Shown here: piece by piece, positions 10,735-20,239 of the stretch
Position numbering within the stretch: position 1 is the stretch's first letter
Layout: the number at the start of each line of letters is the position of its first letter
The notes under the pieces: model-generated
What the model saw: only the letters and a program-made list of their open reading frames with translations
The model's database searches: none
Told to the model about the DNA's origin: nothing
Program-made: the position numbers and the translations under genes
NCBI RefSeq assembly: GCF_902167145.1
Contig: NC_050105.1
Location: 121,847,898 to 121,911,897, forward strand
Reading direction: 5' to 3'
From: Zea mays
Taxonomy: Eukaryota; Streptophyta; Magnoliopsida; Poales; Poaceae
Length of the DNA stretch: 64,000 nucleotides

Positions 10735-12300
10735 GTCCATGATAGAATATATGACCAAAGCTTGAGCGCTTGTTGCTGATGAGATGATCTTCATGGGCAA
10801 GCCAATTGAAGATGAAGATATCACCTCCTATATTGTTCTCTCCTGCCTTGACGAGGAGTTTAGGCCCTGTTTGGGAACAAAGTTTTTGGAAACCACGGTT
10901 TTTGAAATACTACAGTATACTTTAGTCATGACAATACCACAGTTTAAAATACTACAGTTTTAGAATACCACAATATTGAATACATAGAGGTGTTTGGAAG
11001 CAAAGTATTTTTTTGCACGCGGTAGAGATGCGCGCGCTTCGTTTTACAGAGAAAACTGAGGTATAAACCTAAGTTTAGAATACTTCAAAAAAACTGCAGT
11101 ATTTGTAATACTTTAGTTTTGAAAACAGAGATTTTAGCTGGCTTGCCAAACACCTTTTGGTATATAATACTACAGTTTTTAAGAATACTGCAGCATTTTT
11201 CCAAAACTTTGAAAAAACTTCACTCCCAAACACCCCCTTATCTCCATTATGACGGCCCTATGGCCAAGCCAGAGCCACTCATGATGGGAGAGGTCTACTC
11301 CCAACTTCTTGCGCGTGAGCAAAGAAACACACTTTTCCATGGCAACATTAATACGGCAACAACTCCAACAAAAGCCACATTGACACCAAACCCAAATGAC
11401 ACCAGTGCTAAAGGGAGGGCATACTATTCTCAATTGTTGGCACAAGCTTGATGTGGATTTTGTCTTAGATGAGTGCTACGTCATATTTGCTATATCTTAT
11501 GTAATGGAACTATCAATCATATCCCAAGAGAACTTGAGAAGATAGCAGTCTGAGATATATACAAAGGGACTGCCCAAATCCACACGACGTATGTACGTGA
11601 GGATTATCCATATTGGGCATGCAGTTGTCAAAACTCCAAGTCTTAATCTTTCCTTAAACAATATCCTTTATGCTCCTAACACCACTAAAAGCCTTATTTT
11701 TGTTTATCGCCTTATTAAAGCCAATTATGCATATCTTGAATTTCATCTTGATGTATTTTTTTATCAAGGATCAGACCACGAGAAGAACTCTTCTTAAAGT
11801 GCAGTGTTATCAAGGGTCCAATCCTCTTCCATCCTCACCATCCACCAAACATGCATGTCTTTCACATAACAAACCAAGCTTCACCAAGTGGCATAGTAGA
11901 TTAGGTCATGCTTCGGTTTGTATAGTTTAAAATTTCATTAGTAGATTTAGTCTTTCATGTTTAGCAATCTCGTAAATTCAAAAGTTGGGTTGAAGCTACT
12001 CAAGTCGTTCTCTTTAACAGTAAGGGCATATTGAAATGGAGATTGGGTAGATTGTTCATATGATATAAGATCTACAAGATGCTTTGTTTGAGTCCCAATC
12101 TCATATGTTGGATTGCAAGAAAATGTCATTGTGTCAAGGTCAAGCACTAAAGCGTAGTACAAATCTTTGTCAAATGGTAACAAAGAAGTTTCTTAAGCTT
12201 AATTTTGTATTAACTAAAGATCAGCTTGTACATGGCTTCACCAAAAGTCTTGCGGCGTGTCAGCTAGAAGACTTTGGAAATTAAAGTTGTGGTTGAGTGG
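10735..12300 (+). pseudogene. Fossil Ty1/copia gag-pol fragment
   Basis: Broken translations in several frames follow a copia polyprotein in order. Near 10741-10860 is the end of a UBN2-type gag domain (DITSYIVLSCLDEEF). It resumes after a MITE with PEPLMMGEVYSQLLAREQR near 11265-11325. From 11591 the protease-distal/GAG-pre-integrase region reads YVRIIHIGHAVVKTPSLNL and NILYAPNTTKSL, then KWHSRLGHAS near 11890. Integrase and reverse transcriptase are missing. It ends with the last RNase H motif TKDQLVHGFTKSLAA near 12225-12265. Stops and frameshifts are frequent, so it is an old, internally deleted copy. No LTR boundary or target duplication could be fixed. Confidence 0.7.
10863..11237. mobile_element. 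Tourist-like MITE inserted in the fossil copia gag
   Basis: 375-bp element with imperfect terminal inverted repeats (GGCCCTGTTTGGGA at the left; GGGGGTGTTTGGGA read from the right) and the 3-bp duplication TTA (10860-10862 and 11238-11240). This is the hallmark of PIF/Harbinger-derived Tourist MITEs. It has no coding capacity and splits the copia gag reading between DEEF and the following segment. Confidence 0.75.
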
Positions 12301-13450
12301 TTTATTAAGATATGTGTCTACACCAATTTCTTTATTCGTATGACAATTATTTTAGTAGATTGAGCCATAGATCAATTCTATGATAATTGTTATGAAACAA
12401 TACGATACAAAGTAGATCAAACACAGAGAAGACACAGATTTAACGTGGAAAACCCCTACAAAGCGAAGAGGAAAAAACCACGGCCGCCGGCCACCAACAC
12501 TATCACTATCTTTCGGGTGGTTACAAATCGTAGGAGATTTACAATGATGTGATGATCTTCTACGGATTACAAGTGAATTTATAGAGGCGAAACCCTATTG
12601 TGAGTAGGGAACGATCCGTACCGCGGGGGTGGAGCCCCCCCCGCGCACCCACAGGCGTCCCTGGGCTGCGATTTTAAAACGGAACAAATTTCAATCTTTG
12701 ACAATTTTAATACGATGGAGTTAATCGGGTTTAAAACACAAAAGTTATTGCGATTTTAAAATGGAGCAAATTTCTGCGCACAGTTTTAAAATTACCCATG
12801 GGGTTTCGCAAAAATACTGCCTTCTTCCTCTCTTCTTCTCCTTCCTTTCACCATGGAAAGGGGAGGGGAGGGGAGGCCAATCGTGTGCAGGGGAGGGGGC
12901 CACGCCGACCGCGGGCGCTCGCGGGGCCACGACCGCGGCGCACAGGGGCGTGGGGCGCGTGGGTCAGCCGCCTTCACCGGGGGGCTACGCGGGTGGGGGG
13001 AAGGAGGGAGAGGGGGCGCCGCCGCCAGGGAGAGAGAGAGGGAAGAGAGAGGGGCTGCGCGGGGAAGACAAAAACGACGAACACAACGACAAACAATGGA
13101 GGAGAGGCTCACCGGAGAGACGACCTTGCTGGAGCCGAGGACAAATTCGTCGATTGAGGACGAACCGTCGGTCAGATCGACGAATCGAAGGCACCAGGAC
13201 GAAGCTCTCGACGGGACGAACGCAACGGTACCCTCAGATCTGCCGATGACGCACAGATCAAAAGTAATTGCTCGTCGGAGTTATCGCTGGAGTTGGAACC
13301 GTACCGAACTTTAGCGAGCAATTCCGAGAGTTTCAGATCTAGACTGGGATGGGATTTCAAATTTCGGAAACGGCTCGACAAGTTCGGCTAGCCTCCGCTT
13401 CGCTTGCCAACTTGGGCGTCTTCTTCAGAATTTGGATCACAAATTCTACA
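12301..13450. other. LTR-like and GC-rich debris upstream of the zinc finger gene
   Basis: The stretch around 12440-12480 (TTTAACGTGGAAAACCCC then AAAAAACCACGG), read on the - strand, resembles the R/U5 part of copia LTRs, so 12340-12720 is probably an antisense LTR piece. From 12780 to 13110 the sequence is purine/GC-rich with GGGGAGG and GAGAGAG runs. Open frames occur on both strands but have only compositional bias and no domain. I see no gene. Confidence 0.35.
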
Positions 13451-13514
13451 ATAATTTATAACAATTTAGGAGCCCTAGTTATATATATAATGGAATGTAT
13501 AAAAAGTTGAACGC

Positions 13515-13522
13515 TATATATA
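13515..13522 (+). promoter_or_regulatory. Probable TATA box of the C2H2 zinc finger gene
   Basis: TATATATA lies about 305 bp upstream of the ATG. Transcription would start near 13550, giving a leader of roughly 280 nt. Another AT-rich run (ATATATATAA, near 13480) is an alternative. Confidence 0.4.
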
Positions 13523-13827
13523 CGAGTATATAGAGAGGCATTGACACTAGAGAGTGTGCGACACTTATTACACGCAGCTCTGGGTTTTGACAGCCCGCCC
13601 GCCCGCCCGCCGCGCCTCCCTCGTCCAGTGGGGAGCTGCCACATTCCTCTACCCGGATCACCTTGCGTGTCCGGCTGGCACCTGCGGCCTTCCCCCTCCC
13701 CGCGCGTTGCATTGGCTAGCTCCGGTCCGATCCATCCTGCTGGTTCTGGCTTCCATGAGACCCTGACCTGAGGCGCGGTACGTACGGTAGCAGCAGCCTG
13801 GTCAATTAGTTAGCTAGCCCGAGCCCC

Positions 13828-14316
13828 ATGGACAGGAGGATGGACAGGCTCCTCGCCTCCTGTATACCGGGCATGGAGGCGGCGGAACGGGAAGACGAGG
13901 GGCTGGAGCTCAGCCTCTCGCTGCACCCGTTGCCGTCGTCGCCGCCCAGGTTCCAGGCGGTCTTCGCCTGCTGCTACTGCCCCAGGAAGTTCCGCAGCTC
14001 GCAGGCGCTCGGCGGCCACCAGAACGCGCACAAGGTGCAGCGCAACCTGGCGAGGCGAGGCCGGGAGGCCGCCTCGGCGCCAGCCGCGCCGCCGCCGGTA
14101 GCCGACCAGGGCATCAGCAGGGCGTCCGGCAGCGAGAGCGCGCCGACGCCGCGCTCCAGGGCGGACCACCCGGGCGCCGATGCGTGGCACCACCGCCGTC
14201 AACACTACCTTTATCCGCGCCCGGCCCCGGCGGGGGGTGCACAAGCCTCGTCCGGTGCATCGAGGGCCGGCGGAGAGGACGGGGAGGAGATTATTGACCT
14301 GTCCCTCAAGCTATGA
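13828..14316 (+). CDS. Single C2H2 zinc finger protein with two EAR motifs (QALGGH class)
   Basis: Putative nuclear transcriptional repressor of 162 residues, single exon. It has one plant-type C2H2 finger: C48-x2-C51, then 12 residues, H64-x3-H68, containing the QALGGH signature (59-64) that contacts DNA in this plant-specific family. An N-terminal LELSLSL (26-32) and a C-terminal DLSLKL (157-162) both fit the EAR repression motif LxLxL, which recruits TOPLESS-type co-repressors in characterised proteins. The region between finger and C-terminus is alanine/proline-rich and low in complexity. The first ATG has a good context (CCCCATGG); a second in-frame ATG is only four codons later. GC-rich grass codon use contrasts with the surrounding transposons. 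It resembles small ZFP/KNUCKLES/SUPERMAN-like regulators of organ or epidermal development; the exact orthologue is not identified. Confidence 0.9.
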   Translation: MDRRMDRLLASCIPGMEAAEREDEGLELSLSLHPLPSSPPRFQAVFACCYCPRKFRSSQALGGHQNAHKVQRNLARRGREAASAPAAPPPVADQGISRASGSESAPTPRSRADHPGADAWHHRRQHYLYPRPAPAGGAQASSGASRAGGEDGEEIIDLSLKL

Positions 14317-15370
14317 ACTTATCCATCCATCCATGAGAGCTAGCTAGCGGCCCAGCACTACTAGCAGCAGTTCTTCTGATCCTCTTGGTTCTCTTCCATT
14401 AGCTTATTGCTTAGTCGTTTCTTCATCACGTCATTTATTATTTCTTGTTTGATGATCTACGGTACGCGTGTGCTATTCCTTGTCTCAGCTTTGTGGACTC
14501 GTATGATGCATGATTGAGATATTCTTGTGTCGAATTCAGGGACGGAGCACGCAGGGGAGTAATTAAGGTAATAATTGGGTGCACTCATCAGAACCTTCTT
14601 CCCGGAGCTGGATCTTGTAGTACTATACTAATGCTGATCGCTCTGTGACAATGTTCTGTCCTAGAATTGCTACCTTTCGGACTTAGCTTTCCGCAGGTTT
14701 CAGGTAACCAATGACTGCTTTAGCTTGTTGCTCTAGGGATTTTTTTTTATTGTTCAGTGGCCGTCGTCTCTCCCAGTAGCTAGTCCTTCTAGTAGTCAAT
14801 TAGTGCCACAAATCAACCTCATGCCCTAATGCTGTGTTGAGTTAGGAACTACTTAGGATAAACCCATTTTTGCCATGTTTTTTAGGATTATAGTTACTGA
14901 AAAAAATTCTAGACAAACACTATCATACACATTATTCCTACTAGATGTTCTTTTTAATTTATTTCCTAATAAAATGTTTATTTAAGAACGTATCCCTTCA
15001 CCAGAATGTGCTCTTTGAGTCCATATGCTTGCTATATTACTGAATTTATTAGTTCATTTTTTCATTATTGGCACAAATATCTCATCTAGCAGTAGAAGCC
15101 TAGCTAGAATCTGCTATTGTAGTGACTCACGTGTGATTGCCAGATGCCCACATATTATACATTTATGCATATTGCTGTTTGAACCGGTGCAGATATAATC
15201 TATAAAGATAAAAACATTGTAGAAACAGTAGAAATCGGTACGGATTAAAGTCAAACGAATAGGAAAGCTTTCCTCTTATTTCAGGTGAAAAAACACTTGC
15301 ACTGCATCTCTAGAGTATCTACATAGATCACTGCAACCAGCATACATTTTAGTCGAGTAACCTATGTTAT
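14317..15370. other. Downstream flank of the zinc finger gene, nothing recognised
   Basis: The first 150-250 bases are likely 3' UTR, with T-rich stretches such as TCATTTATTATTTCTTG near 14430. No clear polyadenylation signal, gene or repeat boundary is visible in the remainder, which is AT-rich intergenic DNA. Confidence 0.4.
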
Positions 15371-15932
15371 ATGTGCATATATACTGCAAAAGTAAGCGGA
15401 AAGCTGAAGGATCGAATAGACTACTAGAGGGGGTGAATGAGAGCCTGTAGAATTATTGTGTTCAGGCAACTTTTCTCTTGAACCTCGAAGTCACACCCTA
15501 ATCTTCAAAACTCCAAATAGCAAACAAAAGACGTTAAAAAGTTTCTGGAACAAACACGAACCTAACAAAACTAACGGATCACAAAACGGATACCAAACAG
15601 TCCGGAATGACCCAAAATTGAGTTGCTAACTCAGAGTGTTTTCAGCACTTCGAAAATCAGTTTTTGAATGCGTAACTGATTCGAACGGACTCCGATTGAG
15701 CTGAAATTTTGCACACAACTTGACAAAAAAAGTTTCCAAGGTGTCCACAAAATTTGAACTCAAACGTATTGTATATCAATCACAGATCAAGAAATACAGA
15801 CTAGACTTGGGTTTAGTTGGGGTTTTCAAAACGAGTTCAGATCAGATCACGACCACAAATTTCTCAAACCAGATGATTGCAGTGCTCAAATCAGATGACT
15901 GCACTTGGGTTTAGTTGGTGTCTCACGCCAAG
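15371..15932. other. Probable degraded retrotransposon LTR fragment
   Basis: CTACTAGAGGGGGTGAATGA near 15420 resembles the conserved edge of copia LTRs (compare CCTAGAGGGGGTGGAT at 22920). GACTCCGATTGAGCTGAAAT near 15690 also looks like repetitive LTR sequence. No matching end or duplication was found. Confidence 0.3.
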
Positions 15933-16921
15933 TGTAACACCCTAAAATCCTATTTTAGGAATTTAATAAAATACTCCAATGGTTTGGAAATAAAATATCT
16001 TTCAATAAAGATTTTCTTACCTTTAAAGTTACATCTCCTAAAATAAATATGTTTTCTAACGATAATCCCTATATGAATTTAGTTATTTCCTTTGAATTAT
16101 ATATAAGTATTCTCTAAAGGAGTTTATACACTAGAAGTTATTTTTCTTAAAATACATATTTTGGGTGTGTAACTTACATTTTAAAAGCATTTGCTTAAAG
16201 AGAATAATAAATAAATACATAAAAAATTAATTTGCATTCATACTGGATTTTGATTGTGCATTAAATTTGAAATGAAAATCCGAACTCACATTTGAAATTT
16301 AGATCCAAACTGGAAAAGGGAAAAATAAAAGAAAACTAAAGAAAAATGAACCCAAACCTGGCTTCCTTACTGCTCAGCCCAACAAACCAACACCAGCCCA
16401 GTACATCACGCCCGCCAACCTGCACCTCGCGCACGCGCTCAGCCTTCCACGTGCGTTCACCTCCCACCGCTTACATGAGGGTCTCGCCCGTCAGCTTCTC
16501 AAGGCCATACGCGTGCAAACTCCCACAGACGCGCGCCCCTGTGTGGGTGGTCATCCACAAATCGCTACGACTACCGCATGGGCCGACACAGTAGTCACCT
16601 ACCATATATGTGCATCGTTGACTCGTGGGACCACCTTAGCAGGCGCTCCATCCTCAAAATCGGGCTGGTCTCCATAACCGAACGCCCTGACCACCGGAGA
16701 TCCTCTAGCCGAACAACACATAGAAACTTGAGATCCTTCACACTATCGCCTTCTAACCTCTACTATGAGCAATTAGGTGTCGGTAGTGCGAGGCACCGAA
16801 GACTGGAGGTAGAGACATTCAGCCTGAACCAGTATAAATCTTGCGCCCACTGAACGCACCATCCAGACCTAATACACACATATACAAATTTAATCGTTGG
16901 TGCTTGTTCGAAACACCGACA
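15933..16921. repeat. Possible solo LTR
   Basis: Begins TGTAACACCCTAAAATCC, a common start of gypsy LTRs, and could end at ACACCGACA (16921). The flanking five bases (CCAAG and ATTTC) do not match, so the ends are tentative. It contains no plausible gene. Confidence 0.35.
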
Positions 16922-17227
16922 ATTTCTATATATCATATAGGCAGACCTTACTTAAATAAGATATTTATTAAAACAAGATTATATATTTTTAATTTTCAAG
17001 TTATTAATACCTCTCCATAAAACACAAACGAACGGACACCGTGGTGGTTGAAGTTGCACGCTTCGAGCTAGGTGGGCAGGGGTTTGAAACCCCAAGCCAG
17101 GCTTTTTGTTTATTCCAGTAGAGATTAAACCCTAGGAGTGCGCATGGGAATGAAATTTTGGGTGCATGAGACACACAAAGAAACTCGTGCTTTAAAGGTG
17201 TAGTGATGTACCGTGTAAGATCACAGG
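16922..17227. other. Intergenic, nothing recognised
   Basis: AT-rich sequence followed by GGCAGGGGTTTGAAACCCC, a short palindrome-containing stretch. No gene is visible. Confidence 0.4.
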
Positions 17228-17456
17228 AACCCCCATTAACTATTTTTATTTGCCATCTAGGTCCATGTACTATTTCGGGTATGTCATCTAGGTCCATGCA
17301 CAGCTAACGTGGTGTTCCGCCTCAGTCCAACTGGTGATGTGGCCTTGAATAGCACATGGACCTAGATGACACACTCGAATTAGTTAATGGGGTTTGTCAT
17401 AACCATGAATAGTACATGGACCTGGTTGACACACTTTAAATAGTTAATGGGGGTTT
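17228..17456. repeat. Inverted-repeat (hairpin) element with duplicated arms
   Basis: Starts AACCCCCATTAACTATTT and ends with its complement AAATAGTTAATGGGGGTTT. Inside, CATCTAGGTCCATG occurs twice forward (near 17260 and 17283) and its complement CATGGACCTAGATG or a variant twice in reverse (near 17355 and 17416). The 229-bp block can fold into nested hairpins, like a foldback MITE. No clear target duplication was found. Confidence 0.5.
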
Positions 17457-17656
17457 ACGTGACTTTAAGAAGCCAACCAAATTCAAGATAACATACGACT
17501 TGAACCTAGCTAGTTGGGTGCACGAAATCACATCTTCCACTCAGCCAATTCATCTAGGTCCACTTTCTACTTTTTAAGTATCATTGATCTTACACATTTG
17601 TTTGTAAGGCCCTATGTGAACTGTGTTTTTTCTTGTTTTCTATATTTTTTTCGATG

Positions 17657-17870
17657 TGTTAGAATTAGGTCTACAATCCTATTAGGCCTTATAAATATCG
17701 TTGGACTAGACTTACCCAACGCTGTGTATATGTAAATATGAATGGTATTGTATTACCTATTAATGTAGGGTGTTTGTTCTATTCTATGCATTCTATATAA
17801 TCAGTCCATGGGGCTCAATGCAATACAATCTATTTTCATGACAATACCTCATCTAACATGGTATCACGAG
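17657..17870 (+). mobile_element. Short LTR with primer binding site (copia or TRIM remnant)
   Basis: A 202-bp LTR-like block runs from TGTTAGAATT to ATCTAACA (17858); its ends form the inverted repeat TGTTAGA/TCTAACA. It is followed directly by TGGTATCACGAG (17859-17870), matching the initiator tRNA-Met primer site of copia and TRIM elements (TGGTATCA core). Only about 50 bp of interior remains before the next insertion, and no partner LTR is in the window. Confidence 0.6.
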
Positions 17871-17922
17871 TTTAATACCATTTTCGTTCCTCTCCTAGCC
17901 ACCCCTCTCTATGGTAGTCAAT

Positions 17923-18236
17923 TGAAAGTCGCCTAGAGGGGGGTGGATAGGCGGAAACTAAAATTTACAAACTTAAGCACACTATAAGCCGGGGTTAGCG
18001 TTATAATAAAATCCGAGTCTGAGAGAGAGGGAAAAATAAATCAACCAAGAAAATAAAGCAGATGACACGGTGATTTGTTTTACCGAGGTTCAATTCTAAA
18101 GAACCTAGTCCCCGTTGAGGTGGTCACAAAGATCACCACACAATTGGTGTCTCTTAGACCGAGTGAGGCTTCTTTCTTAATCTCACGGGTCACTTAGACT
18201 TGTGAATAGGTTTCACCGAGTGAGGCTTCTTCCTTA
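17923..18236 (-). repeat. Remnant of the 3' LTR
   Basis: 17923 to about 18170 aligns with the start (+ coordinates) of the LTR at 22910. After partly duplicated GAGTGAGGCTTCTTCCTTAA motifs it breaks off near 18236 and joins reverse transcriptase sequence. Confidence 0.7.
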
Positions 18237-20222
18237 ATTGACTACAGCCTAGCTACGGGTGCATAGGTTTCACCAAAATCCAAACCTTTGACTTGTGAAT
18301 ATCCTTTGGCTACAAGTCAGGCTTTGTTCCTTGTCACCACACCATGCTCATCTTGCTTGTTGTGGAATACCCACTTGGTTCCTACAACATTTTGATTAGG
18401 ATGTGGAACTAAATACCATACCTCATTCCTTGTGAAGTTGTTGAGCTCCTCTTGCATTGCCAACATCCAATCCGAGTCTCTTAGTGCATCATGCACCCTA
18501 TATGGCTCAATAGAGGACACAAAAGAGCAATGTTCACAAAAATGAGTGACTCGAGATCGAGTGGTTACCTCCGATCCTTATGAATGTCACCGAGAATGGA
18601 GTTCACGGGGTGATCTCTTTGAATCGCTTGGTGGACTCTCGGGTGTGGCGGTCTTTGACCCTGATCATCTTCCTTGTCTTGATCAACTTCATCTCCCCCT
18701 TGATCATTGTCCTCCTCTTGAGGTGGCTCATCCTCTTGATCTTCATCTTCATTGTCTTGAGCCTGATCCTCATCTTGAGTTGGTGGAGATGCTTGATTGG
18801 AAGATGACGGTTGATCTTGTGCTTGTGTAGGCTCTTCGGATTCCTTAGGACACACATCCTCAATGGACATGTTCCTTAACGCGACGCACGGAGCCTCTTC
18901 ATCATCTAGCTCATCAAGATCAACTTGCTCCACTTGGGAGCCATTAGTTTCATCAAACACAATGTCACAAGAAACCTCAACTAATCCAGTGGATTTGTTG
19001 AAGACTCTATATGCCCTTGTGTTTGAGTCATAACCAAGTAAAAAGCCTTCTACAACCTTAGGAGCAAATTTAGATTTTCTACCTCTTTTAACAAGAATAA
19101 AGCATTTGCTACCAAAGACTCTAAAATATGAAACATTGGGCTTTTTAGCAATGAGGAGTTCATAAGATGTCTTCTTGAGGATCCGATGAAGGTAGAGTCG
19201 GTTGATGGAGTAGCAGGCGGTGTTAATCGCCTCAGCCCAAAACCGGTCCGAAGTCTTGTACTCATCAAGCATGGTCCTTGCCATGTCCAGTAGAGTTCTA
19301 TTCTTCCTCTCCACTATACCATTTTGTTGAGGTGTGTAGGGAGAAGAGAACTCATGCTTGATGCTTTCATCCTCAAGAAAGCCTTCAATTTGAGAGTTCT
19401 TGAACTCCGTCCCGTTGTCGCTTATTATCTTCTTGATTCTTAATCCGAACTTGTTTTGAGCCCGTCTTAGAATCCCTTTAAAGTTTCTTGGGTTTGTGAT
19501 TTTTCCTGCAAAAAGAACACCCAAGTGAAGCGAGAATAACCATCCACAATTACAAGACAATACTTACTCCCGCCGATGCTTATGTAAGCGATCGAGCCGA
19601 ATAAATCCATGTGGAGTAGCTCAAGCGGTCTGTCGGTCGTCATGATGTTCTTGTGTGGATGTTGGGTACCAACTTGCTTTCCTGCTTGACATGCGCTACA
19701 AACCCTGTCTTTCTCAAAATGAACATTGGTTAGTCCCAAAATGTGCTCTCCCTTTAGAAGCTTGTGAAGACTCTTCATCCCAACATGGGCTAGTCGGCGA
19801 TGTCAGAGCCAACCCATATTAGTCTTAGCAATTAAGCAAGTATCGAGTTCAGATCTATTAAAATCAACTAAGTATAGCTGACCCTCTAATACTCCCTTAA
19901 ATGCTACTGAATCATCACTTCTTCTAAAGACAGTAACACCTATATCCATAAAAAGACAGTTGTAACCCATTTTGCATAATTGAGATACAGAAAGCAAATT
20001 GTAATATAAAGAATCTACAAGAAAAATATTGGAAATGAAATGGTCAGGTGATATAGCAATTTTACCAAGTCCTTTGACCAAACCTTGATTTCCATCCCCG
20101 AATGTGATAGCTCTTTGGGGATCATCGTTTTTCTCATAGGAGGAGAACATTCTCTTCTCCCCTATCATGTGGTTTGTGCATCCGTTATCAATAATCCAGC
20201 TTGAGCCCCCGGATGCATAAAC
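18237..20222 (-). pseudogene. pol: Sirevirus pol pseudogene (protease/integrase/partial reverse transcriptase)
   Basis: Reading from 20222 leftward: a protease-like WIIDNGCTNHMIGE, where the usual DSG is DNG; a GAG-pre-integrase stretch; and the zinc-binding [18 protein letters not shown]. The integrase core has HMDLFGS, SDNGTEF and [13 protein letters not shown], so the DDE positions are visible, but the core is split by frame changes near 19470-19560. A long acidic linker follows (18565-18870). Reverse transcriptase begins with [12 protein letters not shown] and stops at [10 protein letters not shown] near 18240, before the YVDD catalytic motif. It is non-functional. Confidence 0.85.
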
Positions 20223-20239
20223 CTGCAAAACAATTCAGG

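Noticed and set aside
12761..13314. Overlapping Gly/Arg-rich frames on both strands upstream of the zinc finger gene
   Set aside because: All six frames are open here because of GC-rich, purine-biased sequence. None has a recognisable motif.
13828..14316. Identification as ramosa1
   Set aside because: The finger has QALGGH rather than the QGLGGH I associate with RA1, and the surrounding residues differ, so no gene symbol is assigned.
15933..16921. Definite solo LTR with target duplication
   Set aside because: LTR-like ends are present, but the flanking five bases do not match, so it is kept only as a possible solo LTR.
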